A stretch of DNA of 64,000 nt from Tubiluchus corallicola (taxonomy: Eukaryota > Priapulida > Priapulimorpha > Priapulimorphida > Tubiluchidae): positions 1-64,000 of the forward strand of contig JAQGDQ010000858.1 of the NCBI GenBank assembly GCA_030141605.1, read 5' to 3'. This document shows positions 16,918 through 26,589 of the stretch, piece after piece (positions within the stretch are counted from its first letter, which is position 1; every line of letters begins with the position of its first letter). The notes beneath the pieces were generated by a model. That model saw only the letters and a program-made list of their open reading frames with translations. It made no database searches and was not told where the DNA came from. The position numbers were made by a program, and so were the translations under genes.

Positions 16918-17460
16918 TCACTCATCCCACAACTCAAGCTTTATCAACGCAAAAATCGCATAATTAATCATGTCCAAATAATTTGCGTCAACTCCTTCAG
17001 AAATGAGTGTTTGTCCGTCATTATCCTCTATCTGCTTGGTACGCTTTATTTTCATCAATATAAGATCTGTGTATGAACTGATTCGCATTTGTCTCCACGC
17101 CTCATCGTAATCGTGATTCTTGTCCAACATCAACTTCTTAGCCTCATTGAGATTGTTGAGGAACAGCTTCTCTGCCTCCTTAGGTTGAAGATCCTCATCC
17201 GAGGGACCAGTTCTCAACTGTATTAGCGCCATTGAACAATAATTAACAATACCGATATATTCGGCCTTAACATCATCACTGACTTTTGATGCTCCCTTTT
17301 CTTCAATACTTCTTACCCTTTGTGCCTTTATATATATCTGATCAGTCATTGACTTAGGGCGAAGTACTCTCCATGCAGTCCCATAATCCTTCATCTTTTG
17401 AATAAATACCTCCCTGCACACATTTACTATATGCTCAAACTGCTGAACTGTTTTTTCCAT
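16918..17460 (-). CDS. DUF1599 domain protein
   Basis: A 180-residue soluble protein made of two similar halves. Each has a pattern like KxxDYGxAWRxxRxxSxTDxIxxKxxRxxxIE, followed by YxxxxNYxxxALIxL: residues about 22-83 and about 113-175. This is the duplicated DUF1599 arrangement, related by name to nucleotide-modification-associated domains, but its activity is not established. It precedes the DoxX/thioredoxin gene by about 60 bases and is probably in one operon with it and tpiA. Confidence 0.85.
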   Translation of the reverse strand: MEKTVQQFEHIVNVCREVFIQKMKDYGTAWRVLRPKSMTDQIYIKAQRVRSIEEKGASKVSDDVKAEYIGIVNYCSMALIQLRTGPSDEDLQPKEAEKLFLNNLNEAKKLMLDKNHDYDEAWRQMRISSYTDLILMKIKRTKQIEDNDGQTLISEGVDANYLDMINYAIFALIKLELWDE

Positions 17461-17530
17461 TCTTCAGATTTTGAGCATAAAAATATAAAAAGCTTTTTAA
17501 AATTGACAGCTGGCTTCAACTATAAATAAC

Positions 17531-17667
17531 GGGACTTTTACAAAGCGAAAGATTTCGAGTTCAGGCTGAAAAGGCTCGATAAAAACCGCGGTTTAATAAT
17601 ATAAATGGGGGTTTTGAGAAGTGTTTTGACAAAAATATTAAAAAGAACATACTTTTGCTAAGGGCTC
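17531..17667 (+). repeat. dispersed intergenic repeat, copy 8
   Basis: Left end GGGACTTTTACAAAGCGAAA, core GTTTAATAATATAAATGGGG, a GACAAAAATATTAAAAAG block and right end CTTTTGCTAAGGGCTC. It lies in the 380-base gap 17461-17840, whose remaining part holds a partial copy (next entry). Confidence 0.75.
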
Positions 17668-17690
17668 AAATATTGCAAAAGCATTATACC

Positions 17691-17735
17691 GAAGTCTTTA
17701 CAAAACAACCTAATTGGGTCCAGGCTAAAATAACC
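17691..17735 (+). repeat. partial left end of the dispersed repeat
   Basis: GAAGTCTTTACAAAACAACC followed by GGTCCAGGCTAAAATAACC resembles the first 45 bases of the family; no core or right end follows. It sits 24 bases after copy 8 in the same orientation. Confidence 0.45.
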
Positions 17736-17840
17736 CTCCATTAAGTATAAGTGTAACTGGCAGAGGTAAAGTCCACACAAAGTGTCTTATCCAGTCCCAT
17801 CTTAAACTATACAAATAAATATAATAAAGGGCGCAAACTA

Positions 17841-19955
17841 CTAATAGAATTTTATTCTTTTATCTACAATATTAGCATTCTCCTTTAGTACTTCGAAAGC
17901 CTGATAATTGACACGGTGTCCCAAAGATGACTCAAGCCTCTCACGGCTCTGTTCGATATCCTGCTCTTCTTCACCCGGCTTTTTAGAAACCACTTCCACA
18001 ACATACACGCTATTGTTTCCCTTTACCGGTGCAGAAACCTCTTCTACACCAATGGCAGCAACGGTGCCTATTATGGCAGGCTCCATTCCGACACCGGGAA
18101 TAGAAAAAGACTCAAAAGTTACACCTTCTGCATCCTTCACTTCTTCCTCAAGTTTGGCAGCTATAGCATCCAGATTCGTTTCATCTCCAATCTCATTTAT
18201 AATATACTCTGCTTTCTTGTCTTTTTTCACAGCAGTCTCAACACGACTCTTAACTGAACTAAAAGACAATGTGCCTGCCTCTGTAGCGGAGTTAAGCATG
18301 CCTACAACAAACGAGTCGCCCAACTCAAAAACAGGCGAACCTTCATTATTGACGATAAGGTTACCCACTTTGCCATTATTAAATGCAGAGCGAATTAACT
18401 CACGTGAATCATCAACGCCTCTTATACCCCTATCAGTCTCCTTTACAGTTCTAACTTTTTTATCTACTCCAAACTCTGTAGCCGAGGCCCTAAATAGCTC
18501 CGGACTCCTGCTGTTTGCAGCAAACCTGGAAGCATCTGAAAAAGCAAATTGATAAGTAGCGCTACTCGGCTCCACTTTTCTCTCTATTGTAGCTAACTGA
18601 ACATTAGGCGCACTTTTACCTCTTTTGGTCACTTGTAAAATATGTATCCCAAACTGCGTTTTTACCAGCTGTATCTCTTTCACCTTTCCTGTAAAAGCAG
18701 CCATATCAAACTCTTTAACCATTGCCCCACGATGAATCCACCCCAGATCGCCACCATTCCCCGCAGAACCGGGATCCTTTGAGTTCTCCTTTGCCAGATC
18801 ACCAAAATTAGCTCCGCTTTCCAGCATCGTCTTTAAACTATCAGCTAGGGACTGTGCCTCAGACATATTCATCTCCGCATCCAGCTGCAAAAGAATGTGC
18901 TGCGCCTGAACAGAATCAGGCATGCTAGCAAAACTCTTTATCTTGGTCAACTTCCACGTCTCATCCTCTTTATAAGGACCATAAATATCCCCAACACTCC
19001 CGTCAAACGCAAACTCACCCACTTCCTCAGAAGGCAAACTCTCCTTTTTATAAAATGTATTATCAAAAGGGGTATCAGAATTCATATTTACAAAAGAGAC
19101 ATCATCTTCTATCTCCGCAAACTCACTTTTAATCCTCTCTATCCACTCTTTTGCTTGAATATCATCATCCTCCAATGCTTCTACAGGAAAAACAACATAC
19201 TCAATATCACGTGTTCGTTCTTGCTCATATTCGCTTTTATGCGCCTGATAATAACCTTTCATCTCTTTGTCTGACACCTCTATAATACTGTCGGGAACAG
19301 ACGCATATGACTTGCCTACATACTTGATATCCATTATATTATCACGATTGCTTGCATCGGCTTCCGCATCAATAGCAGTAACATACAACCCTTTCTTCAA
19401 AAGAGTATTGTACTTCGTGAGCTTATGCTCCGCCAGAACCTCGTTCTCAACAAAAAGCCAGTAAGAACGCTGGGGAACATCTCCAGCCTCGTTTATATGC
19501 TTTAAAAACTGCATAATCTGAGACTGATCTACCTGCCCTGTATTAGGGTCGCGAAACATGCCTTCTATCATGGGGTGGATATTATCACCCTGCACCATAT
19601 CAAACAGCTCTTCAGGACTCACACCCAGCCCCAATCTGTCATAAACATCTTCCATAACATACAGGCGTATTATATCTTGCCAGGCTTGATCTCTTACCTG
19701 TACCATACTTTCCCGTGTCAGGGAGGAGCTTCTGGTATTAACTTTATAAATTTCAGATACCTCATCCACCTTGCCCTGAAACTCCATATAGTTGATACTA
19801 TTTCCGGCAATTTTAGCAACCTCCATCTGTTTACCCTGAAAGATAGAACCTCCTGACTGTAGCATATCTCCCAATATAAAAGCTACCAGTGCCGTTCCAA
19901 TTACTATGGCGATCAATAATCCCGCCTTGTCTCTGATTTTCTGTAATGTTGCCAT
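17841..19955 (-). CDS. PpiD/SurA-like periplasmic peptidyl-prolyl isomerase and chaperone
   Basis: A 704-residue protein with an N-terminal membrane anchor (IRDKAGLLIAIVIGTALVAFIL), a SurA-N/PpiD-type helical domain (residues about 35-200), a parvulin rotamase domain around 340-445 (AQHILLQL, SKDPGSAGNGGDLGWIHRG, TQFGIHILQVTKRGK) and a second, less clear rotamase-like region towards the C-terminus. It is expected to help outer membrane and secreted proteins fold. It is the last gene of the minus-strand nadB-to-CNNM run, but it has its own candidate promoter (20030-20037). Confidence 0.92.
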   Translation of the reverse strand: MATLQKIRDKAGLLIAIVIGTALVAFILGDMLQSGGSIFQGKQMEVAKIAGNSINYMEFQGKVDEVSEIYKVNTRSSSLTRESMVQVRDQAWQDIIRLYVMEDVYDRLGLGVSPEELFDMVQGDNIHPMIEGMFRDPNTGQVDQSQIMQFLKHINEAGDVPQRSYWLFVENEVLAEHKLTKYNTLLKKGLYVTAIDAEADASNRDNIMDIKYVGKSYASVPDSIIEVSDKEMKGYYQAHKSEYEQERTRDIEYVVFPVEALEDDDIQAKEWIERIKSEFAEIEDDVSFVNMNSDTPFDNTFYKKESLPSEEVGEFAFDGSVGDIYGPYKEDETWKLTKIKSFASMPDSVQAQHILLQLDAEMNMSEAQSLADSLKTMLESGANFGDLAKENSKDPGSAGNGGDLGWIHRGAMVKEFDMAAFTGKVKEIQLVKTQFGIHILQVTKRGKSAPNVQLATIERKVEPSSATYQFAFSDASRFAANSRSPELFRASATEFGVDKKVRTVKETDRGIRGVDDSRELIRSAFNNGKVGNLIVNNEGSPVFELGDSFVVGMLNSATEAGTLSFSSVKSRVETAVKKDKKAEYIINEIGDETNLDAIAAKLEEEVKDAEGVTFESFSIPGVGMEPAIIGTVAAIGVEEVSAPVKGNNSVYVVEVVSKKPGEEEQDIEQSRERLESSLGHRVNYQAFEVLKENANIVDKRIKFY

Positions 19956-20029
19956 TAATATGTAATCGTTTTTCTAATTTTTTTAATATACTGCAACCTG
20001 AGTAAAGTATAACCCAGATTTTTATGACA

Positions 20030-20037
20030 CAAATATA
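20030..20037 (-). promoter_or_regulatory. candidate -7 box for the PpiD-like gene
   Basis: The minus strand reads TATATTTG, matching TAnnTTTG; the start would be near 20023, about 68 bases before the ATG. A perfect dyad, CGGGTT-ACTC-AACCCG (20046-20061), lies directly upstream, between the -7 and -33 positions. It could be an operator or the end of the upstream transcript; it has no U-tract. Confidence 0.45.
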
Positions 20038-20123
20038 ACACTTTTCGGGTTACTCAACCCGCAAGCTAGATAAAGTGAGCTGCAAGCAGCACTGCCACAT
20101 TTCAAAACCACAAGCCAAGTACC

Positions 20124-21392
20124 TTAACTAACTATCTGTAACTCAACTAACTCAATGCGAGTTTTTGACCCTCTGAGTATTTTAAACTTGAAGTTATCAA
20201 TAGTGATGGAGCTATTTGCCTTAGGAATACTGGCATAAGCGTGCAATATGAACCCTGCTACTGTTTCGTAATTCTCATCAACAGGCAGATTAAGATTATA
20301 CTTTTCATTTACCGCGTCAATCTCCATTCTTCCTGAAAAGACATATACACTATCAGATATTTTCCTGTCGGTAACATCTACACTATCATGTTCGTCCTCA
20401 ATTTCTCCAAAAATCTCCTCCAATATATCCTCAGTAGTAATCATACCTGCCGTACCTCCAAACTCATCCACAACCACTGCAATGCTCTTATGTTCCTGCA
20501 AAAACTTGCTAAGCAACTTCTTGGCGTCCATTGTTTCCGGTACAATAGTTACACTGTGAAGGCAGTCATCAATAGACAACGGGTTGTCAAATAGGTCGGA
20601 GGTGTGTATGTACCCAATTATACTATCAATACTCTCTTTGTAAATCAATATCTTAGAATGCCCCGTCTCTACAAAACGCTGCTTGGCCCTATCAATATCG
20701 GCAGTTATCTCAAGCGCTTCAATCTCAGGGCGAGGAACCATGCACTCTCTCAACTTAACCTTTGAGAAATCTAAAGCATTTCGAAAAAGCCGAATCTCAC
20801 TGTCCACCGTACCGCTGGCTTCAACCAGTTGGCTTTCAAGAGCAGTAGTGCTCACAAAATGGCTAAGATCAACCTTGCTAAAAACCTTCTCTTCCTGCCT
20901 GCCTGCAATATTAGTGCGAAACAGTCGCTTAAGAAGAATTGTAGAAAAGGCAATCGAAAACCTGGATATCGGATAAAATAAGAAATAGAAAAACCCTACA
21001 GGTATAGCAAACAAGTTAATAGCAAAATTAGGATTAAACCGAAAAAGTGTTTTGGGGATAAACTCCGCAACAAATAATATAACAATTGTAGATAGGACTG
21101 TTTGTAATAGCAGAACCAGGCCATCGCTTTGAAAAAGAGAAAAGAAATAAGGCTCAACGATCTTTGCAAAAGCAAGCCCATACATAACCAGTGCTATATT
21201 ATTCCCTATCAACATTGTTGCTATATAGTTTCCAGGGTGTTGTGTATATCTGGATATAAGCTTGCTATTGAGAATATTAATATCTTTTTCCAGCTCAAGC
21301 CTAAGCTTATCGGAAGCAATATAAGCTATTTCCATTCCCGAAAAGAAGGCTGATGCTAAAAGAGTTACCGCTATCAATATCAATTCATTCAT
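20124..21392 (-). CDS. CNNM/CBS-pair membrane protein (CorC/HlyC family)
   Basis: A 422-residue protein. It has an N-terminal DUF21 (CNNM) membrane domain with about four hydrophobic segments (SAFFSGMEIAYIASDKLRLE is characteristic), a CBS pair at about 205-330 (RECMVPRPEIEALE, HSKILIYKESIDSIIGYIH, AVVVDEFGGTAGMITTEDILEEIFGEIEDEHD), and a CorC_HlyC C-terminal domain. The family is linked to Mg2+/Co2+ efflux, and in gliding Bacteroidota a relative is called GldE. It follows lptC on the same strand. Confidence 0.92.
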   Translation of the reverse strand: MNELILIAVTLLASAFFSGMEIAYIASDKLRLELEKDINILNSKLISRYTQHPGNYIATMLIGNNIALVMYGLAFAKIVEPYFFSLFQSDGLVLLLQTVLSTIVILFVAEFIPKTLFRFNPNFAINLFAIPVGFFYFLFYPISRFSIAFSTILLKRLFRTNIAGRQEEKVFSKVDLSHFVSTTALESQLVEASGTVDSEIRLFRNALDFSKVKLRECMVPRPEIEALEITADIDRAKQRFVETGHSKILIYKESIDSIIGYIHTSDLFDNPLSIDDCLHSVTIVPETMDAKKLLSKFLQEHKSIAVVVDEFGGTAGMITTEDILEEIFGEIEDEHDSVDVTDRKISDSVYVFSGRMEIDAVNEKYNLNLPVDENYETVAGFILHAYASIPKANSSITIDNFKFKILRGSKTRIELVELQIVS

Positions 21393-21482
21393 TCACAAAG
21401 TCAAAAGCAAAAAATAAAACTACTGAGAAATACCCCAATGAAAAACCAACACTCAAGGAGTTGACTGTAAGCCTGCTGACAA

Positions 21483-22091
21483 CTACTCCTCATCTACATA
21501 TATAGACCCCCTTGGCTCCAATATTTTCCATTTTGACATATCCTGATTGGATTCAAATCCAATTCCTGTAATTACCTGATCTTTCTGAATAAAACGGACA
21601 AATTTATCAGAAAATATCCTTTCCTCCTTTTCAATCCATACAAGATATTCTGTTTTTAAGGTGTCGCCTGCGTCATTAACAGCTACTACGTTGCCAATAG
21701 CCTCCCACTTACCATTATTATCATAACTTTTACCATAATTGGCAGAAAGCTCTGAAAGGTGCTCTTCACCATCTTCCTGGTATCTTATAATATGAAAACC
21801 ATCTGGGAACTCAGTATAGGGATCCTCCTCCGACTCAAACGCTATTAGCCTTGGAGTCTTTAATCGATAACTGGGTATACCTCCCTCTGTATAAACCACT
21901 TCAAGCCCAGAAGCATCCAGAGTAGGCAACCTCTGTCCGGCAAAAATGTCTTTTGGAGCAGTATGTGCTATCTTATTATCATTACACGATGAAAAAAGCA
22001 TTAACACTCCTGCAAGAAAAATAATAATGCCTTTTTCAAAACTTATGTAATACAGTATATTACTAGCGCACCCGCACTTTTGTTGCTTCAT
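21483..22091 (-). CDS. lptC: LPS export lipoprotein LptC
   Basis: About 202 residues, with a lipoprotein signal (IIIFLAGVLMLFSSC) and a beta-jellyroll of the LptC/OstA type: GLEVVYTEGGIPSYRLKTPR, FPDGFHIIRYQEDGEEHLSELSANYG and GDTLKTEYLVWIEKEERIFS. It would pass lipopolysaccharide from LptB2FG to the periplasmic bridge. I chose the ATG at 22091 (MKQQKCGCA), which overlaps the TPR gene by 29 bases; the frame is open further upstream, but that part is inside the TPR gene. The place in the coaX-OMP-TPR-lptC-CNNM order supports the call. Confidence 0.88.
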   Translation of the reverse strand: MKQQKCGCASNILYYISFEKGIIIFLAGVLMLFSSCNDNKIAHTAPKDIFAGQRLPTLDASGLEVVYTEGGIPSYRLKTPRLIAFESEEDPYTEFPDGFHIIRYQEDGEEHLSELSANYGKSYDNNGKWEAIGNVVAVNDAGDTLKTEYLVWIEKEERIFSDKFVRFIQKDQVITGIGFESNQDMSKWKILEPRGSIYVDEE

Positions 22092-23706
22092 TAATCCAAC
22101 CTCCAATGGTGTAACTATCCCCGTTTGAGTACCCTTCAAAAAAAGCATTCTCTCTATTGGGAAAATAGCGACGATATGTTGATATCTCTTTATCGGCCTC
22201 TAACGCCAACTCAGGATCAACACCCTTCGCTTTTGTAAAATAATCGACAGCAAGACAATAAACCATATTTTGCTCAAACTCACTGCCTTCTACATCTTTA
22301 GCCGCAGCAGCATAAATACTTCCTATTAAGATATAGGGCTTTCCAGATTTCTCATCCAAGCGAATTGCCCGTCTTGCCAGGTTGCGGGCTTTAGAATAAC
22401 TTCTTTGTGTAAACACAAGCGACGCCAGCTCATATATATAAGTTGCCTTCTCTATATTATCCTTCTCCTCTCTGATCGCCTCCTCATAATACTCAATTGC
22501 CTTACCTGTATCGTTCCTTCTCAGAAAGAGACGCGCCATAGAGCGGGCTGCTCCTGCTGAAGGCTCAAGACGGTACAGATTTTCTGCAGCATTTGCATAC
22601 AATTTACTATCTGTACAATCCTCGCGAATAAGCATTCTCAGCATCTTCTTCAGCAAATTGACATCATTAGGAGCTTCATCAAACTTTGCACCATACAACC
22701 TCAGCAGATCTTTACAGTCTGCGGCACCGGAATTTTCAAATGTACTGTTTAATGCACTCTGAACATCTTTATAGGTGCCGTTATTAGAATCTTCAGCAAG
22801 CTTTGCTTCTATGACATCACTTGCCTTTTCATAAATATTAAAAACCTTATCTGCATTAAAATCACCTACTGAAAAAAGAAATCTTGTGGCTTGCATTAGC
22901 TGTAGTAAAACTGCTGCTTCTGTATCATTCTTTCCCTTCTCTAGCGCCGCCTCCAGCCATCCATAACAGTTCTTATAAATCTTTTCCTTCTGCTTATCAG
23001 TAAGAGCCTCCTGATCTCCAAACTTATGCTTCAGGTAAGATGTAGCCTTGCGCCCAAGGTTGTAGCCCTCTCTTCCAAAATACTCTATTCTCTTATCGTA
23101 AATATCCATAAGTTTATTAAGATACTCCTCTTTCTCAGTAGCAGATGAAGAAGGGCTGAGAATTAACTCATCATAAATCTTTATTCCATGAATGTAGACA
23201 TTCTCAGATGACTTGGGATACTTTTCATAAATAAAACTCCATGAAGACAAGGCAGACTTGTAATCTTTTTGCTTATAGAACTGGTCATATATAGAGTAGT
23301 TACTCATATAATCCCTTTCCTTGTCTTTGATAAGTTGCGCTTGGTTTCTGGTATCAACTTTTGAGCCTTTATCATCAGCAATAACATTATCCGCTTTACC
23401 TCCAAGATAGTAATTAATCACGTCATCCGTATTATGCTCTATATCAAGCCTCTCTGCAATGTCAGGAAAAGCAAAAGTAATATATTTAGACTTGTTGCCA
23501 ACTTCAACCTCATACACCCCATCAAAACTTGTAAAATAGCTACTTTTCGATTTATGCACAGTAACCTCTACTCCGGCAGCAGGTTTTCCATCACGAAATA
23601 CAGTACCTGTAACCTTTCTTTGAGCTAATGCTGTCTGTATCCCCAATGTTAGTATAGCAAGGCATACAATGAATGCTCGAAGAACAATTGCTTTTGTGTT
23701 GTTCAT
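22063..23706 (-). CDS. exported TPR-repeat protein
   Basis: 547 residues with a signal peptide (AFIVCLAILTLGIQTALAQ), a carboxypeptidase-regulatory-like beta domain (about 28-95, VTGTVFRDGKPAAGVEVTVH and a SFDGVYEVEV turn), then mostly helical tetratricopeptide repeats, clearest at about 370-500 (PSAGAARSMARLFLRRNDTGKAIEYYEEA and following). Such proteins act as scaffolds in the periplasm; its exact role is unknown. It sits between an outer membrane barrel gene and lptC, suggesting a part in envelope assembly. Confidence 0.85.
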   Translation of the reverse strand: MNNTKAIVLRAFIVCLAILTLGIQTALAQRKVTGTVFRDGKPAAGVEVTVHKSKSSYFTSFDGVYEVEVGNKSKYITFAFPDIAERLDIEHNTDDVINYYLGGKADNVIADDKGSKVDTRNQAQLIKDKERDYMSNYSIYDQFYKQKDYKSALSSWSFIYEKYPKSSENVYIHGIKIYDELILSPSSSATEKEEYLNKLMDIYDKRIEYFGREGYNLGRKATSYLKHKFGDQEALTDKQKEKIYKNCYGWLEAALEKGKNDTEAAVLLQLMQATRFLFSVGDFNADKVFNIYEKASDVIEAKLAEDSNNGTYKDVQSALNSTFENSGAADCKDLLRLYGAKFDEAPNDVNLLKKMLRMLIREDCTDSKLYANAAENLYRLEPSAGAARSMARLFLRRNDTGKAIEYYEEAIREEKDNIEKATYIYELASLVFTQRSYSKARNLARRAIRLDEKSGKPYILIGSIYAAAAKDVEGSEFEQNMVYCLAVDYFTKAKGVDPELALEADKEISTYRRYFPNRENAFFEGYSNGDSYTIGGWINEATKVRVR

Positions 23707-23726
23707 ATCAAATTATTATTTAAAAA

Positions 23727-25007
23727 TTAATCTATTTTGCGTTTATGAAACCATCTGTCGTACAAAAGAACCTGGAGCGTAAATTTCGTATACGACTCCC
23801 GTATCAATCCATTTTCAAACGATCCAAATCTTCCCAGTTCGGTAGAAAAATTTACAGTGGAAACGGAACGGCTCAAAGGGAACCCTATACCAAATGTTAA
23901 GCCCTGACTATTTATCTGTGTCCCATTTAAAACTAAATATGAATTTTCATAGAAAAGCCCTGCTCGGTAAGCAATTCGGCTCCAATAGTTTCTTATTGAA
24001 TACATATTGGGAATAAACTCTGCCCCCGCCGAATAACGATTTCGATTGGTCAAATACTCAGAAGACTCCCCTGTATATGTAGCCTTTGACCACTCCTGAT
24101 AATAGTAGTCGACCCCCAGGGTCAGTTTATTATTCATCACATATGATGCTCCCACTCCTAACGACATAGGAAAAACTGTTTTCTCACTGCTGCTCTCTAT
24201 ATACAACAAAGTATCTACAACCTGCCCCGCCTGCCCATTAAACAACACCCTTTGCTTAAGCCTGGAACCCACAGACGAATACCCTTTTTTTGGCTCCCAT
24301 ACTGCCCCCAAAACTATTGTATTGTTTCTTTTATCTACATGCCTATATTGCGCCCCCAGAGAAAAACCAAAATCTGTAACCTTCAGCCTGCTTTCACTAA
24401 AATAATCATACATCTGCTCAGATGAAGGAAAAACAAGAGTCGAACTGTTTACAATACTGCCAAACATTAACCAAGCATTAACTCCCACACTTAAATAATC
24501 TGTAATATCAAACGAGTTGCCCCAAAATGCCCTTGCCAGTGTACCGCTTCCAATATACCCGGTAAAATACTCAGTATCACCTACCTCCTGAACCTCACCA
24601 ATTGCATACCCCTTATTTGAGTATGGAAGCACACCAAAAGCAGAAGCCCACCTCTTTGTCACAGGAAAAGAAAGGGCCAGATAGTTAAAATTTCCACTAC
24701 TACTAGCATGCTTACCTGCATCGGACTCATAAATCACATGCTTCGATGACAGCCCAAACTCTACAATAAAAGACATACTGTCAATCGCCGTATAAGATGC
24801 CGGATTGGCAGAATTTATCTGATACTTATAACGCATACCTATACCTGCTCCCCCCATTGCTTCCGAGCGCCCAAAGCCATAACCGCTTAATGAACCGAAA
24901 CCGTACCTCGAATAAGGTGAATTGATGCTATTATTATTTTGAGTACTACCCGAAAAAGATATGCATATCAATGCAGCCATAACGAGGTAGGTTTTACTAT
25001 TTAACAT
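23727..25007 (-). CDS. outer membrane beta-barrel protein
   Basis: 426 residues with a signal peptide (MAALICISFSGSTQ) followed at once by the motif NSINSPYSRYGFGSLSGYGFG, typical of a conserved family of Bacteroidota outer membrane proteins. The rest alternates short polar and aromatic strands, as in a barrel of the FadL/PorV type, and ends with aromatic residues. It overlaps coaX by 11 bases. Substrate unknown. Confidence 0.82.
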   Translation of the reverse strand: MLNSKTYLVMAALICISFSGSTQNNNSINSPYSRYGFGSLSGYGFGRSEAMGGAGIGMRYKYQINSANPASYTAIDSMSFIVEFGLSSKHVIYESDAGKHASSSGNFNYLALSFPVTKRWASAFGVLPYSNKGYAIGEVQEVGDTEYFTGYIGSGTLARAFWGNSFDITDYLSVGVNAWLMFGSIVNSSTLVFPSSEQMYDYFSESRLKVTDFGFSLGAQYRHVDKRNNTIVLGAVWEPKKGYSSVGSRLKQRVLFNGQAGQVVDTLLYIESSSEKTVFPMSLGVGASYVMNNKLTLGVDYYYQEWSKATYTGESSEYLTNRNRYSAGAEFIPNMYSIRNYWSRIAYRAGLFYENSYLVLNGTQINSQGLTFGIGFPLSRSVSTVNFSTELGRFGSFENGLIRESYTKFTLQVLLYDRWFHKRKID

Positions 25008-25731
25008 TATACTCCAATATTCTATTTAGGCCAAAAAAAGCAGCATCAGTTTCTACAAATATGATATTTTTTAGCTTTTTATCAAAGAATGTAGCATCGC
25101 CACCGGTAATTACAACCTTTAACTTTGGCCATTCCAGCCGCATATTATTAATCATAGAATCAACTTCAAAAATGATGCCATTGAGGACTCCCGCTAATAT
25201 AGCCTCTTCCGTTGTGGTACCAAGTCTTTTCCACTTACTCATTTTCTTAACATAAGGTAACTGACTGGTAAATGTATTCAATGCTTTAAAACGAAGCTCT
25301 ATGCCGGGAGAAATATTTCCACCCCAAAATCGCTCATCCTTATCTATAATATCAAAGGTAATTGCTGTACCCGCATCAATAACCAAAAGATTACAACCAG
25401 GGAACAACAAGCTCGCACCAGACACCACAGCAAGCCTGTCCACCCCTATAGTCTGCTTTGAACCATACATATTATCTATTGGTAAAGGCGTATTGTACCC
25501 CAGCTCAATAAACTTGGGAATTCTATTACCTAGCACCTTACACAGCTCACTCGATTTTTTACCATTTGACACAGATGACAATATAGCAGCATCAGGAACA
25601 GAAAAATCTCTGTACAACTTATCCAGCTCGTTACTATCAAAAATATCGAACGTAAAAGACCTGATGACTTTGCCATCCTCAAAAATCGCAACCTTTGTCT
25701 TGCTGTTTCCTATATCTATAACCAAATTCAT
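24997..25731 (-). CDS. coaX: type III pantothenate kinase
   Basis: 244 residues of the ASKHA fold. Visible motifs: phosphate loop LVIDIGNSKTKVAIFEDG, YGSKQTIGVDRLAVVSGA with the catalytic Asp, LLVIDAGTAITFDIID, and GGNISPGIELRFKAL. It phosphorylates pantothenate in the first step of coenzyme A synthesis and normally needs a monovalent cation. The biotin-protein ligase gene often found next to coaX is not here; nadC is upstream instead. Confidence 0.95.
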   Translation of the reverse strand: MNLVIDIGNSKTKVAIFEDGKVIRSFTFDIFDSNELDKLYRDFSVPDAAILSSVSNGKKSSELCKVLGNRIPKFIELGYNTPLPIDNMYGSKQTIGVDRLAVVSGASLLFPGCNLLVIDAGTAITFDIIDKDERFWGGNISPGIELRFKALNTFTSQLPYVKKMSKWKRLGTTTEEAILAGVLNGIIFEVDSMINNMRLEWPKLKVVITGGDATFFDKKLKNIIFVETDAAFFGLNRILEYNVK

Positions 25732-25743
25732 ATTAAATATAGA

Positions 25744-26589
25744 CTACGCATCTTTTATACTCATACTGATGTCCAAAGCATCTGCCGAGTGAGTCAAAGC
25801 TCCAACAGATATATAATCAACTCCTACAGATGCTACCTCTCTCACCCTCCCGATATCCATATTACCAGAAGCTTCAATTTTCGCCTTCCCATCTACAACC
25901 TGAACACCCCTTCTCATAGTATCAACATCCATATTATCAAACATAATAATATCTGCCCCCGCTTCAATTGCCTCCTTTACCTCATAAATATTCGTTGTCT
26001 CCACTTCGACCTTTATTTTATCAGACACCTTCCCCCTTATGCTTAAAACAGCCAAAGCTATGCCTCCTGCAACCTTTATATGATTATCTTTGACCATAGC
26101 CATATCATAAAGCCCAACTCTGTGATTTGTCCCCCCCCCCATTCTAACAGCATACTTGTCCAGAGACCTAAAGCCGGGGATTGTTTTTCTAGTATCAAGA
26201 ATCTCCGCTTTGAAACCCCTAATAGCCTCAACATATTTTGATGTCTCGGTTGCAATACCACTCATCCTCTGCAAAAAATTTAAAACGAGCCTCTCCCCAC
26301 TTAACAAAGCACGAAAAGGCCCCTCTATTTTAGCCAGAACCTCACCTCTCTTCACCGGTTGCCCATCACATGCAAACTGCTCCCATATAGTATTGGGGCT
26401 AAGCTTTTGAAAAACTCTCTCTGCAATTGGAAGTCCAGCCACTATCCCATCAGCTTTAGCAGCTATGACTGCAGTAGTTAGCAAACTCTCAGAAACAATA
26501 CTATCAGTAGTAACATCCCCGGTGCCAATATCCTCATTAAGCGCAATATCTATTAACTTGTCTATTGCTTCAAAATTCAAACTACTCAT
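25744..26589 (-). CDS. nadC: nicotinate-nucleotide pyrophosphorylase (quinolinate phosphoribosyltransferase)
   Basis: About 281 residues. It converts quinolinate and PRPP to nicotinate mononucleotide in NAD synthesis. The family core is intact: LNFLQRMSGIATET, EILDTRKTIPGFRSLDKYAVRMGGGTNHR, VKDNHIKVAG, VEVETTNIYEVKEAIEAGADIIMFDNM and a closing SVGALTHSA. The ATG at 26589 overlaps the nadB end by 8 bases; an ATG at 26613 would overlap more. Odd point: MGGG is written ATG GGG GGG GGG, a run of ten G (26131-26140 on the plus strand as C), which could slip. Confidence 0.96.
   Translation of the reverse strand: MSSLNFEAIDKLIDIALNEDIGTGDVTTDSIVSESLLTTAVIAAKADGIVAGLPIAERVFQKLSPNTIWEQFACDGQPVKRGEVLAKIEGPFRALLSGERLVLNFLQRMSGIATETSKYVEAIRGFKAEILDTRKTIPGFRSLDKYAVRMGGGTNHRVGLYDMAMVKDNHIKVAGGIALAVLSIRGKVSDKIKVEVETTNIYEVKEAIEAGADIIMFDNMDVDTMRRGVQVVDGKAKIEASGNMDIGRVREVASVGVDYISVGALTHSADALDISMSIKDA

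Noticed and set aside
17908-18552. 214-codon plus-strand open frame
   Set aside because: It is antisense to the well-supported PpiD-like gene; Ser/Thr/Pro-rich composition is typical of a shadow frame.
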